Below are positions 24,339 through 33,579 of a stretch of DNA of 64,000 nt, piece by piece. Origin of the DNA: an uncultured Pirellulaceae bacterium (GTDB lineage: Bacteria; Planctomycetota; Planctomycetia; Pirellulales; Pirellulaceae); NCBI GenBank assembly GCA_937928555.1, contig CALFWR010000035.1, forward strand, positions 1 through 64,000, read 5' to 3'. The notes under the pieces are model-generated. The model saw only the letters and a list, made by a program, of their open reading frames with translations, was not told the origin of the DNA and did no database searches. Position 1 is the first letter of the stretch. Each line of letters opens with the position of its first letter. The position numbers and the translations under genes are program-made.

Positions 24339-25322
24339 TTAGCTTCGTCGTCTTCTCACGAACATGCCGATGACAGCAAGTCCAACCATGGCTGCCGATG
24401 ATGGCTCGGGAACTGCAGCAACGGTTCGGAAAAATCTTGGATTCGAAGATGATTTTGGAAAGAAGGGCCGGTTTGAACTGGCTGTTGGAAACACAATGTC
24501 GGTCTCGTTGAATCCTTGAACCACCAAACCGAGATCCGCAAAGCTACCCCAAGTCGCTTCTGAAACGAAAACGGGGCGATTGGTTGCATTTCCAATCAGG
24601 ATTTCTGAGCGATTGCCATTACGAGGATTGAAAAACCAGTTGTCATTCTCCCAGTGTGCCAAAGCTGTTCCCGGGCCACCCGCGTTTTCAGTCGGAACGA
24701 AGTTCGCACGAAAGTGCCCTGACTGTCGGCGAAAACCTAACAGGCCGTACTTGCCCACGTACTGCAGGGTGCCATTTCGAGCACTTAGCAGGCCCTCGCG
24801 AATTTGAGCCGGGTTTCCGTCCACGACGCCATTGCCTTGCCATGCCCCGCCAAACCCGATGGCGTGCCCCAGTTCGTGCAACACTGTGTCATTGAACTGA
24901 GTACCGGGCGTTGAAAATGCGGGATTGAAAACGAGGGAAGCTGCAGTCGGAATCGTCCACTGCTGGGTAGCAGTTGGAAAACGTCGGTCTCCAATATTTT
25001 CGGAGTGAAAGGCGCTGGCCGTAATTGTGGCGCCACCAAGAACACCCGGCCCCAAACCCTGCGGCAGGCTCGCATTAACAACCAGTCCGGGGTTATTGAC
25101 CGGAAGCTGAGCCAGCAATTCGGCTGGAAGCGATCGGGAGTAGCCAATCAAACGCGACTCCCAGAACCTTTCAGCTCTTCGGAATGCGCCCCTCAATGCA
25201 GGAGGCACACTCGCATCGAAATTGATTTGAATGTCATATTGAGCCGCCGCCTGATCAGGAGTGACCGTAGGGAGCAACAAGGCGGTAAAAGCAATGGTGA
25301 AAGCAAGTAGTAGTCTTGGCAT
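24339..25322 (-). CDS. secreted zincin-like protein with PEP-CTERM anchor
   Basis: A 327-aa protein started at the ATG of MPRLLLAFTIAFTALLLPTVTPDQAAAQ, a clean signal peptide; the track's longer start is less likely. The zinc motif HELGHAIGFG (HExxHxxGF) sits near residue 150. The C-terminus is a PEP-CTERM sorting signal: VPEPSS, a hydrophobic stretch, then RRRRS. Such signals direct export, cleavage by an exosortase and surface display. It is probably a metalloprotease, though the third zinc ligand was not identified with certainty. It has its own terminator. Confidence 0.82.
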   Translation of the reverse strand: MPRLLLAFTIAFTALLLPTVTPDQAAAQYDIQINFDASVPPALRGAFRRAERFWESRLIGYSRSLPAELLAQLPVNNPGLVVNASLPQGLGPGVLGGATITASAFHSENIGDRRFPTATQQWTIPTAASLVFNPAFSTPGTQFNDTVLHELGHAIGFGGAWQGNGVVDGNPAQIREGLLSARNGTLQYVGKYGLLGFRRQSGHFRANFVPTENAGGPGTALAHWENDNWFFNPRNGNRSEILIGNATNRPVFVSEATWGSFADLGLVVQGFNETDIVFPTASSNRPFFPKSSSNPRFFRTVAAVPEPSSAAMVGLAVIGMFVRRRRS

Positions 25323-25625
25323 TAAAATACCCGTGTTTCCAGATTTGCGACAGTTGACAGCGTCGAATTTTAGTCGCATCGGCTCAAAAAGGCAGTCCTG
25401 TCGAACGAGAATTTTTCATGGGTAACAATCCTCAATTTCGTCAACCCCACTTCCCAGACCGCCAAAGCCACCCATTCTAAGCCCCGATTAAAGGAAAAAT
25501 CGACAGCTCCGGTAAAATCTTGTTTTCTTGCTCAACCCGTACAACCCAACACCCGATAAGTCAACTGAACGAAAAACTCGGGAGTGATCCGGAGTTGGAC
25601 CGCTGCTATCGCAGGAAGAAAGCAA

Positions 25626-26690
25626 ATGGCCTTAAAACACCTATTTACAGTCGGCTCAGTATTCACCGCTCTGCTGATCACAAGCTTCAGCACGACCGAA
25701 GCCCAGATTCACTTACCGGGACCACGGTTCGAACATCGTGACCTTGAGGGGCCTGATGAAACAGGCCCGTTAGTGACCCCGGGAGTGTTTGATTACGACG
25801 CCCAGTTGTTCGCACCGGTCGAGTTCACCAACTCGGACCAGTTGGAGTCGCGAAGTGGCTTCTACGCGTCGTACGACCGGACTTACCTGAGTGTGTCGAA
25901 ATCGCCTCGAATCGACACCAACACAAACTTTATCGATACCGGCAGCCACTTTATCTGGGGTAGCCGCTACGAAGTCGGATGGTTCACCGAAGACGAATCG
26001 GGCTGGGCGATCAACTACCAGCAGAGCGAAGGCAACGCGTTTGCAAACGGCCAGAACGAGCTTGTCCCCAACCCAACGCTCATTACCAACGCATTTTCTT
26101 CAGTCGAACTCAATCGTGTTTTCCGCCAGACGATCAGCAACGGTGGCACACTCGAACCGTACATTGGCTTGCGATACATTGGCGTCACAGACGACACCAT
26201 CGAGGACACCAGTCAGGACTTCGTGGTCGGAATTCTTCCTGCTGACAACCGCTTCATTCAAAAGGCATCCAACAGTGCCATTGGACTTCACGCCGGTGGA
26301 AGATTCGTGCGTCGCACCGGGCGATGGCGTTACAACACTGACGTTGCAATGGCGGCACTTTACAACCAGCAAAAGTACTTTGCCAGCGACATCCTTCAAG
26401 AAATCAACGGCACCAACATCGTCACCAGCGTGTCTGAATCATCTGTCGAAGACCAGTCATTCGTTCCGGCAATCGATCTACAGTTTGACATCACCTTCAA
26501 CGTGACTCGTGACATCTCACTCAAAACGGGTGTACAGACGATTTACTTGTGGAACGGAATTAACCGGGCCAACACGTTGACCACAGGGTTGAACCCGAAC
26601 TCGATCATCACTGGCTTTGGAGCGGACTCGACCAACGACAACCGCTACCTCGCAGCGGGCTTTATCTTCGGGTTCGAGTGGCGACGTTAA
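25626..26690 (+). CDS. probable outer-membrane beta-barrel protein
   Basis: A 354-aa protein beginning MALKHLFTVGSVFTALLITSFSTTEAQ, a signal peptide. AGGA lies 9 nt before this ATG, which is why I choose it over the track's 25584. The mature protein alternates short beta strands rich in Tyr, Asn and Trp (GFYASYDRTYLSV, WGSRYEVGWF, GWAINYQQSEG) and ends in GFIFGFEWRR, an aromatic strand typical of the last barrel strand. It resembles the planctomycete BBP7-type barrel family. A strong terminator follows. Confidence 0.72.
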   Translation: MALKHLFTVGSVFTALLITSFSTTEAQIHLPGPRFEHRDLEGPDETGPLVTPGVFDYDAQLFAPVEFTNSDQLESRSGFYASYDRTYLSVSKSPRIDTNTNFIDTGSHFIWGSRYEVGWFTEDESGWAINYQQSEGNAFANGQNELVPNPTLITNAFSSVELNRVFRQTISNGGTLEPYIGLRYIGVTDDTIEDTSQDFVVGILPADNRFIQKASNSAIGLHAGGRFVRRTGRWRYNTDVAMAALYNQQKYFASDILQEINGTNIVTSVSESSVEDQSFVPAIDLQFDITFNVTRDISLKTGVQTIYLWNGINRANTLTTGLNPNSIITGFGADSTNDNRYLAAGFIFGFEWRR

Positions 26691-26714
26691 GTCGATAGCC
26701 TGACGTAGAACTCC

Positions 26715-26744
26715 AAAAGGCAGCCCATCGGGTTGCCTTTTTTT
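26715..26744 (+). terminator. rho-independent terminator of the beta-barrel gene
   Basis: AAAGGCAGCCC-ATC-GGGTTGCCTTT stem-loop followed by a T run, 25 bp past the stop. Confidence 0.85.
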
Positions 26745-26861
26745 GTTGGCGAGTCCGGGTTGGCGGTTCTTTCCCAGAATTTTATGGGCATCCGGAAAAC
26801 CGTAGTGGGATTCCCCAGAATTCGGATGGGATACAAAGGAAATTTCGGCAAACCCTATAAA

Positions 26862-27048
26862 CCCGGATTGTTCATGACGACGGGCGTTGATTCTACCTCT
26901 GGCCAACAGAAGCAAGGGGAAAGCTGAAATTCAACAAGAAATTTGAGCCATCCGGTAGATGAAAACCACAGCGATCGTTTCATCGCATCAGAGTCGCGGA
27001 CCACTGTCTCAACTGATTCTGCCGCCCACGCCTCGTGAATAATCCGGG
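26862..27048 (-). mobile_element. MITE-like element, copy F (first of a tandem pair)
   Basis: 187 bp in reverse orientation (CCCGGATTGTTCATGACGACGGGCGTTGATTCTACC ...). ATAAA flanks both sides (26857-26861 and 27049-27053). Nearly the same as copy G. Confidence 0.88.
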
Positions 27049-27054
27049 ATAAAA

Positions 27055-27241
27055 CCCGGATTGTTCATGACGACGGGCGTTGATTCTACCTCTGGCCAAC
27101 AGAAGCAAGGGAAAAGCTGAAATTCAACAAGAAATGTAAATCATCCGGTAGATGAAAACCGCAGCGATCGTTTCATCGCATCAGAGTCGCGGACCACTGT
27201 CTCAACTGATTCTAACGCCCACGCCTCGTGAATAATCCGGG
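27055..27241 (-). mobile_element. MITE-like element, copy G (second of a tandem pair)
   Basis: 187 bp, same orientation as F and separated from it by ATAAAA. ATAAA follows again at 27242-27246. The pair plus three ATAAA copies suggests unequal exchange or a second insertion at the duplicated target. Confidence 0.88.
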
Positions 27242-27341
27242 ATAAATTCATTGCCGGTGGCAATGGTTTACGCGATGTTCGCCCATCACTAACCCGGATG
27301 GACCTTTCATGCTCCGGATTACCGCTGCTGCTTTTTGTGTA

Positions 27342-27932
27342 CTACCCGTCGAGTCGTTCAGGACCTTGTTGTTGGCCCTTTTGTTTCAGGCGTTTGGCTT
27401 TGTTCTTCTTTGACCCGACGGGCAGGTACCAGAGGTAAAGGCCGGACACAAGCAGCACGACAAGCCCCGCGCCATTGGCAGAAAACACGAATAGCTTGAC
27501 ATAGTCCGAGAAGAATGACCCGTCGTGAAGCGATTCGATCAGGTCACTGCGTCGATAGGCCGAGGAAAGCACCTGCCCAGTGGCCGCATCAATTTGAATT
27601 TCCCATCTGTCCTTGCTGCGAACTTTGATGACCCCTTTGGAAGGGCGTACGTCGAGTCTATCGATGTCTTCCCAATTGTCGATCGTAGAATTCGGATCAG
27701 TTTTGGCGATTTCGAGCAATTGATGCCAGGAAAGCTCCGGGGTTGAACTGGATCCTCTCAAGGTCGGCGGCTGGATCCATGCGGCTTGCTTTTTGAATTG
27801 CAGTAAAAGCCCGGTCGAAAGCACGATTACTGAAGGAATAGCGACGAAAACCCCAATCCAGCGATGGATTCGTCTGGTGGCTCGCTTCAACGGATTCTCC
27901 TGCTCTGCGGTTTTGGGATCAGCAAAATTCAA
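27342..27932 (-). CDS. PepSY-associated membrane protein
   Basis: A 196-aa protein. RRIHRWIGVFVAIPSVIVLSTGLLLQFK is the first membrane segment, preceded by the HRWIG signature of PepSY-TM proteins. An extracytoplasmic PepSY-like part follows with VIKVRSKDRWEIQIDAATGQVL, then LIESLHDGSFF and a second membrane segment (GLVVLLVSGLYLWYLP). The C-terminus is Lys-rich. Relatives are linked to ferric-siderophore reduction and iron uptake, but no iron gene is adjacent here. Transcribed alone. Confidence 0.85.
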   Translation of the reverse strand: MNFADPKTAEQENPLKRATRRIHRWIGVFVAIPSVIVLSTGLLLQFKKQAAWIQPPTLRGSSSTPELSWHQLLEIAKTDPNSTIDNWEDIDRLDVRPSKGVIKVRSKDRWEIQIDAATGQVLSSAYRRSDLIESLHDGSFFSDYVKLFVFSANGAGLVVLLVSGLYLWYLPVGSKKNKAKRLKQKGQQQGPERLDG

Positions 27933-28331
27933 GGTCGAAAATTGGCCGAAACGCGGCTTTAATCAAACTTGAATTCTCTGTTTGGGGAGGACACAAGAAC
28001 TTGCCCGCACTATTTCAGCCGTTTTGAAGAAATTCGGGTCAAACAAGTGGCAATGGGGCATGGTCGGGTTAATTTATAGCCGTTTTAGATGACTTTTGCG
28101 CCTGCGGAAGAGTTGTTGATTACAGGATACCCGTAATTCAGGTAGGCACTGGCAGATTGACAGTGTTTGCCGGCTAGATAGAATCTCGGGTCAATCGCCC
28201 TCTTTGCCGTGAAAGCGGTGAAGACTGGACATCCCTGCGGGTGTCCAACGCCTTTGTTTTTAGATCTGTGATGTCACACCGTGTTGATATCGATTGAACC
28301 TGTTCCGAGTCTCGTTCGAGGAGGACCTTTA
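27933..28331. other. 400-bp leader/promoter region of the YTV gene
   Basis: No gene seen. A strong hairpin TGGACATCCC-TGC-GGGTGTCCA at 28226-28247 lies in the likely 5' leader of the YTV gene, followed after about 6 nt by CCTTTGTTTTT. It could be an attenuator or a leader-stabilising stem. AGGAGG precedes the YTV start. Confidence 0.5.
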
Positions 28332-31300
28332 ATGTCGAAGCGTTTTTTCGGCATGTTGGTTGCTTGTTGCTTCGCTTTTGCGTCGACAGCTGCCAACGCT
28401 GACACACCCTGTGGTTGTGGCCAAGTTGCTGCACCCTGTGGTGATTGCTACGGAAGCTCCGTAGTTAGCCCATTTTCCATGGGCGGAGTTGTATACGACG
28501 GAGCGTCTTCGGGCGTTTCGTACGGCGGCGGAGTTGTCGTTGATGGTGGAGCTGGCATGGCCGGCGGCGCTGTTAGCGGTGGAGCTATCGTCGGCGGTGG
28601 AGAAGTCATCGGCGCAGCTGGTGGAGCAATTGTTGACGGCGGTGCAATCGCTGGCGGCGTTGTCTCTGGCGGCGGATGCTGTGGTCAGTCAGTTCGCTAC
28701 GAAACGCGAACTATCTACCAGAGCCAAATGACAACTCAAATGCGAACTGTTACACGCACTCGTATGCGTACAGAAACTCGCACTCAAAACTATACTGTGA
28801 ACGTACAAGTTCCAGTTCAGCAGACTCAGAACTACACCGTGATGGTGCCTGAGACTCGCTCACGAACTGAGAGCTACACTGTTAACGTTCCTTACACTGA
28901 GAACGTCACTCAGAACTACACAGTGACAGTTCCTGTTCAGCAGACTCGCGAAGAGTCGTTCTCTGTAAGCGTTCCTTACAGCGAGCCAATGACGCAGAAC
29001 TACACTGTTAACGTCCCTTACACTGAGAACGTGACTCAGAACTACACAGTTCAGGTTCCCTACACTGAGAACAGCACTCAGCAATACGAGGTAACCGTTC
29101 CCGTCACAACCATGAAGACTGAGTCTTACGCTGTTCAGGTGCCTTACACCGAGCAGGTTCCTCAGAACTATCAGGTCAGTGTTCCTTACACTGAGATGAC
29201 GACTCAGAACTACTCTGTGAACGTTCCTTACACTGAGAACATGACTCAGCAGTATCAGGTCAGTGTTCCTTACACTGAAATGACAACTCAGAACTATACT
29301 GTTCAGGTTCCTTACACTGACAGCATGACTCAGCAGTACCAAGTCAGCGTTCCTTACCAGGAAATGACGACTCAAAACTACTCTGTCAACGTTCCTTATA
29401 CTGAGAACATGACTCAGCAGTACCAGGTTTCTGTTCCTTACACTGAGAACATCACTCAGTCGTTCCAGGTTCAGGTTCCTTACACTGAGCAAGTTGCACA
29501 GCCTTACACAGTTCAGGTTCCTGTTACCACACAGGTTCCACAGACTTACACGGTAATGGTTCCAACGACTCAGCAGCGAACTGCAACCCGCATGGTTTGC
29601 CAGCCTTACACAGTTACCCGTTACCGCTCACAGTGCGTTGACGCTGGATCATTCCAGACTGTAACTCGTGTTGTTCCTGTCTACAGCAGTGCTCCAGCAG
29701 TTTCTGGTGGCGCTGTCGGTGGCGGAGCCGGATTCGGTGGCGGAGCCGGATTCGGTGGCGGCGGCATTCTCGGCGGCGGCATCCTTGGCGGCGGCGGCGG
29801 TTGTGGCCTTCTTGGCGGCGGCGGTTGTGCTTCACGTTCAAGCTGTGGTTGCTCAAGCTGTGGTTGCACTAGCAGCTGCGGTGGATGTGGCTCTGCTTGT
29901 GGCGGTGGCTGCGGCGGCGGCGGAATCCTCGGCGGCGGCGGAATCCTCGGTGGCGGTGGCCTTCTTGGCGGCGGCATCGGTGGTAGAGTTGCCAGCGGCG
30001 GCGTTGCTGGTGGTGGAGTTGGCGGCGGCTGTGGCTGCGGTCCTTCTTACCAGACTGTCACTTCACGCGTTTACGTTCCACGTCGTGTCATGCAGCAGGT
30101 TCCTTACCAGGTGACTTTGAACCGTCAGGTTCCTCAGTCTTACACGTACAACGTGACTGTTAACGTTCCTCAGACTCAGACTCGTATGGTTGCTTCGACT
30201 TCGTACCGCACTGAAACACGTAACCGCATGGTCACTGTTCAGAAGGTTCGTTGCGAAACACGTACCCGTCAGGTTCCTGTGACTCGTACTCGTCTCGAAA
30301 CCAAGACTCGCACAGTTCCAGTTCAGCGCATGCGTACTGAAACTCGTACTCGTCAGGTTCCTGTGACTCGTACTCGTCTTGAAACCCGTACTCGTACTGT
30401 TCCAGTTCAGAAAGTCCGAACTGAGACTCGCACTCGTCAGGTTCCTGTCACCAAGACAAAGATCGAATCTCGTACTCGTACTGTCGCTGTTCAAAAGTCG
30501 CGTACTGAAACTCGTACTCGTCAAGTTCCTGTAACTCGTACCCGTCTTGAGACTCGCACTCGCAACGTCTCTGTTACAAAGATGCGTACAGAGCAGCGAA
30601 CTCGTCAGGTCCCTGTTCAGAGCACCAAGATCGAGACTCGTACTCGCACTGTTCCAGTAACAAAGATGCGTACAGAGACTCGTCAGCGAACTGTTGCTGT
30701 TCAGAAGTCACGCCAGGAAACACGTACTCGTACTTTCAATGTCACCAAGACCCGTCTTGAGACACGTACTCGTACCGTTCCTTTCACGACTTACAAGACC
30801 GAGACCAAGCAGCGAACTGTTGCTGTTCAAAAGTCGCGTACAGAAACTCGCACTCGCGAAGTTCCTTACACGGTTCAAGTTCCTCAGACTCGTTCTCGAA
30901 CTGTAACTGTGATGACTTGTCAGCCTCAGACTCGTACCCGAACTTTCACAGTTCAGGTTCCTGAGACTTACACTGAGCAAGTTCCTTACCAGGTTTGCAC
31001 ACGCGTTCCAAAGACGATCACTGTTCCTGTAGTCGTCAACGACGGTTGCGGCTGTGCTCCAATGGGTGGCGGAGTTATCAACGGCGGTGCTTCTTTCGGT
31101 GGCCCTGTCATTGATGGCGGAGTCCCAGCGGGCAACGCAGTAATCGATGGTGGTGCAATCATCAACGGCGGTGCTGCGGGTGCAGTTATTGACGGCGGTG
31201 CTGGCGCTTCAGTCATCAGCAGCGGTGCTGCTGCTGGTTTCGCAACAGCTGCTCCAGTCGTAGTCGGCGGTTCTGCTGGTAGCTACGTTGGTGTTGGCGG

Positions 31301-31415
31301 CGGAGTTGCAGCCGGTTCTGGCTGTGGCCTTGGCTCACGCCTCGGTGGCGGCGGATGCCGTCTGTTCCGCGGATGCCGTCTTGGTAGCCGTCGTTCACGT
31401 TGCGGTTGCAACTAG
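28332..31415 (+). CDS. giant repetitive secreted YTV-motif cell-wall-type protein
   Basis: A 1,027-aa protein. The ATG at 28332 has AGGAGG 6-11 bases upstream and gives a signal peptide (MSKRFFGMLVACCFAFASTAANA). Blocks in order: Gly/Val-rich stretch; about 25 copies of a short period such as NYTVNVPYTENVTQ; a Gly/Cys-rich core (SSCGCSSCGCTSSCGGCGSACGGG); about 20 copies of a basic period such as ETRTRQVPVTRTRL; a Gly-rich C-terminus ending with Cys and Arg. The YTV motif is that reported for abundant cell-wall proteins of Rhodopirellula baltica. Cys pairs could cross-link it. Codons are unusually uniform (CGT, ACT, GTT), suggesting high expression or recent repeat expansion. Confidence 0.85.
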   Translation: MSKRFFGMLVACCFAFASTAANADTPCGCGQVAAPCGDCYGSSVVSPFSMGGVVYDGASSGVSYGGGVVVDGGAGMAGGAVSGGAIVGGGEVIGAAGGAIVDGGAIAGGVVSGGGCCGQSVRYETRTIYQSQMTTQMRTVTRTRMRTETRTQNYTVNVQVPVQQTQNYTVMVPETRSRTESYTVNVPYTENVTQNYTVTVPVQQTREESFSVSVPYSEPMTQNYTVNVPYTENVTQNYTVQVPYTENSTQQYEVTVPVTTMKTESYAVQVPYTEQVPQNYQVSVPYTEMTTQNYSVNVPYTENMTQQYQVSVPYTEMTTQNYTVQVPYTDSMTQQYQVSVPYQEMTTQNYSVNVPYTENMTQQYQVSVPYTENITQSFQVQVPYTEQVAQPYTVQVPVTTQVPQTYTVMVPTTQQRTATRMVCQPYTVTRYRSQCVDAGSFQTVTRVVPVYSSAPAVSGGAVGGGAGFGGGAGFGGGGILGGGILGGGGGCGLLGGGGCASRSSCGCSSCGCTSSCGGCGSACGGGCGGGGILGGGGILGGGGLLGGGIGGRVASGGVAGGGVGGGCGCGPSYQTVTSRVYVPRRVMQQVPYQVTLNRQVPQSYTYNVTVNVPQTQTRMVASTSYRTETRNRMVTVQKVRCETRTRQVPVTRTRLETKTRTVPVQRMRTETRTRQVPVTRTRLETRTRTVPVQKVRTETRTRQVPVTKTKIESRTRTVAVQKSRTETRTRQVPVTRTRLETRTRNVSVTKMRTEQRTRQVPVQSTKIETRTRTVPVTKMRTETRQRTVAVQKSRQETRTRTFNVTKTRLETRTRTVPFTTYKTETKQRTVAVQKSRTETRTREVPYTVQVPQTRSRTVTVMTCQPQTRTRTFTVQVPETYTEQVPYQVCTRVPKTITVPVVVNDGCGCAPMGGGVINGGASFGGPVIDGGVPAGNAVIDGGAIINGGAAGAVIDGGAGASVISSGAAAGFATAAPVVVGGSAGSYVGVGGGVAAGSGCGLGSRLGGGGCRLFRGCRLGSRRSRCGCN

Positions 31416-31448
31416 TGAATTGACGACTGCTTGACAGTTGAAAACAAG

Positions 31449-31479
31449 AAGGCGTGTCCTCCGGGGCACGCCTTTTTTT
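31449..31479 (+). terminator. rho-independent terminator of the YTV gene
   Basis: GGCGTG...CACGCC stem with seven T following, 35 bp past the stop. Confidence 0.88.
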
Positions 31480-31538
31480 GTTAGTACATTTGCAGATGTG
31501 TGCCAAGCTCCTTGGCCAGGATTGCCTGTGTGGACTTA

Positions 31539-32480
31539 CTACTTTGCACCCCATCCGCAAAGCAACTCGATGACGTTGTCGTAGGGCTGGCCGTTCCACA
31601 TTTTCTTGCCGGCAAAATCAAGCGATGATGCACCATTGGAATTTCGTGCATCAACGTCGGCACCGAGTTCGAGCAGGCAGCGTGCGGCGTCGAGGAATCC
31701 CTCACCGCAAGCGACCATCAATGGGGTGCATTCATGGCCGGAAACTGGTCCGGCATTTTCCTCGGAGTAGGGGAAGCAGTCGCACAACATGCTTTGGCTG
31801 TTGACGTCGATTCCCTGTTGCACGTACCAGCGAAGCAGCTCGGTTCGATTTGACATCGCAGCCAGGTGAATGGGCCGATAGCCGTCCAGCGGACTTACTG
31901 CGTCGAGATCCGCTCCGTGTCCGGCAAGACAATCAACAACGGCCATGCGTGACCGGTCGAAACTCCATAGGGACGCTTGGTGGATTGGTTTCCACGGCGT
32001 GTAATGTTGATCGACGACGTCATCCTCCCAGCCGAAATAGGCCACCTTTTTGAGGCTTCGATTGGGATCGTCGCGGTGTCGCATAAGGCAGTCGATCGAA
32101 TCGACCCGCCCGGCAGTAATTGCGAATTGGAGAGGGAAGTACGTATCAACCCGGCGTTCAATAGCGGCGGGATCGTGGTTCAGGATCGAGTCGATCTGAT
32201 CGGTCATCCCCAGCCCGCAAGCAGAATGGATATCGACTGTCGCTCCGTAAGCAATCAGTTGCGACGCGGTTGCCCCTTCTTTCCTTTCCCGAATTGCCGC
32301 CAACTGGAGCAGCGTCGCACCCTTTCCGATCGAATGGTTGGTGGGGCTGTCCAAGCTGATTTTCATCGCCAACAGCTCATTCACGTCCGTCGATGATTCG
32401 AGAATCTTTGACAGGCCGGCTTCGTCACCACTGACGATCACGTTGACCAGTTCTCGCTGCAAATTTTCGTCAACAGCCAT
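31539..32480 (-). CDS. ankyrin-repeat protein
   Basis: A 313-aa protein of about seven ankyrin repeats without signal peptide. Consensus pieces include GATLLQLAAIRERKEGATASQLIAYGATVD, RPIHLAAMSNRTELLRWYVQQGIDVN and TPLMVACGEGFLDAARCLLELGADVDARNSNGASSLDFA. Such domains bind other proteins; no catalytic part is attached. It is probably cytoplasmic. The gene is alone on this strand, 66 bp from the next gene on the same strand, and could be cotranscribed with the MBL gene upstream. Confidence 0.88.
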   Translation of the reverse strand: MAVDENLQRELVNVIVSGDEAGLSKILESSTDVNELLAMKISLDSPTNHSIGKGATLLQLAAIRERKEGATASQLIAYGATVDIHSACGLGMTDQIDSILNHDPAAIERRVDTYFPLQFAITAGRVDSIDCLMRHRDDPNRSLKKVAYFGWEDDVVDQHYTPWKPIHQASLWSFDRSRMAVVDCLAGHGADLDAVSPLDGYRPIHLAAMSNRTELLRWYVQQGIDVNSQSMLCDCFPYSEENAGPVSGHECTPLMVACGEGFLDAARCLLELGADVDARNSNGASSLDFAGKKMWNGQPYDNVIELLCGWGAK

Positions 32481-32546
32481 GAACCAATCCGTCCAGTAAG
32501 CAAGCTTCGTCGGAACAATGAAGGCTCCGGCCGCGAATTACAAAAT

Positions 32547-33386
32547 TCAAATCCAAACCTTGAGTCGACCGTCCAGCATTCCGGGCAGTTCTTTTTGTAC
32601 GTACTTGATGGCTTGGGATCTGGAATAGCGCGTGCTCAAATGGCCCGCGATGATGAGTTCGTTTTTGAATTCCGATTTGCGCTGCACGAAGTCGTCCAGG
32701 TGCATGTGGCCGTTCTTGTGAATCAGGTGGCGACGGTGATCAGGCGCAACGAAGGTCATTTCAGTGATCAGGATTTTGGCGTTGTAAAATTCCGGGTTGT
32801 CATCAAGGCCACGGGGTGATGTGTCACCCGTGTAGGCCACCATGGGGACGCGGACTTCTTCGGTGACGTCGGTGCCGGACTCGCGAAGGTCGCGGATTTG
32901 TTCACCGCTGAGCTCAAGGTATTCCTTTTTCAGTTTCTTGCGTCGATCGTAAATCACATAGCCCAGGCTCGTTACCGTGTGCGTTGTGCGGAACGTTCGC
33001 AGGACGAGTTCCCGCGACAATTCGAATTCTTCACCGGCGGTCAGACCGATTAGCTCGCAGGGCATGCGACCGCGATCAAGAGACTCAAAAGAAGACAGCA
33101 TGTTGCGAATCGGTTTGATCATGTAGGCCGGCATAACGAGTCGCGGCGGAGCCATCTTCATCAGTCGTCGGCGGGAAACATGCAGCGGAATGCCAGCAAT
33201 ATGGTCCAGATGAGCATGAGAGATCAACCAGGTGGGCGTGCCCATAAAGTCCCACGGGTGAGCGCCCAGATCGAATCCAAGCTTGAACTCCGGGATCCGC
33301 CAGTAACTCTGGACAGCGGCGCGCGAGTAGCCTTCGACGGTCAAGTCGCCGTGGCGGTGGGAGAGGACGGGGGCGTTTTCTGTCAT
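32547..33386 (-). CDS. MBL-fold metallo-hydrolase (RNase Z-like)
   Basis: A 279-aa protein starting at MTENAPVLSHRHG; the track's extra 65 residues upstream look untranslated. The metal motif is SHAHLDHIAG (HxHxDH). Further ligands are likely in VAYTGDTSP and AGHLSTRYS. The overall layout resembles the tRNase Z / phosphodiesterase branch of the MBL family, with a C-terminal histidine motif, but the exosite arm typical of RNase Z was not recognised. Substrate uncertain: RNA, cyclic phosphate or small ester. Confidence 0.8.
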   Translation of the reverse strand: MTENAPVLSHRHGDLTVEGYSRAAVQSYWRIPEFKLGFDLGAHPWDFMGTPTWLISHAHLDHIAGIPLHVSRRRLMKMAPPRLVMPAYMIKPIRNMLSSFESLDRGRMPCELIGLTAGEEFELSRELVLRTFRTTHTVTSLGYVIYDRRKKLKKEYLELSGEQIRDLRESGTDVTEEVRVPMVAYTGDTSPRGLDDNPEFYNAKILITEMTFVAPDHRRHLIHKNGHMHLDDFVQRKSEFKNELIIAGHLSTRYSRSQAIKYVQKELPGMLDGRLKVWI

Positions 33387-33579
33387 TTGAAAGCAGTTCG
33401 GAAACAGGTGCGAGCAGATAGCGGTTCTGGACCGCCTTAAACTCAGCGTGTTCGCTGCAAAAAGCAGCGGGACCACGTAAAAAACACAACAATATGGCAG
33501 AAATGAGGGAACACTGGTATGTTTGTCGCGTTTAAAGCGTCCAAAAATTATCTTACCGAATCCCAACAGTTGGTCGCCC

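Noticed and set aside
28860-30980. Minus-strand ORFs inside the YTV gene (LSVRNLN repeats, PPPRRPPPP)
   Set aside because: They are antisense shadows of a repetitive gene.
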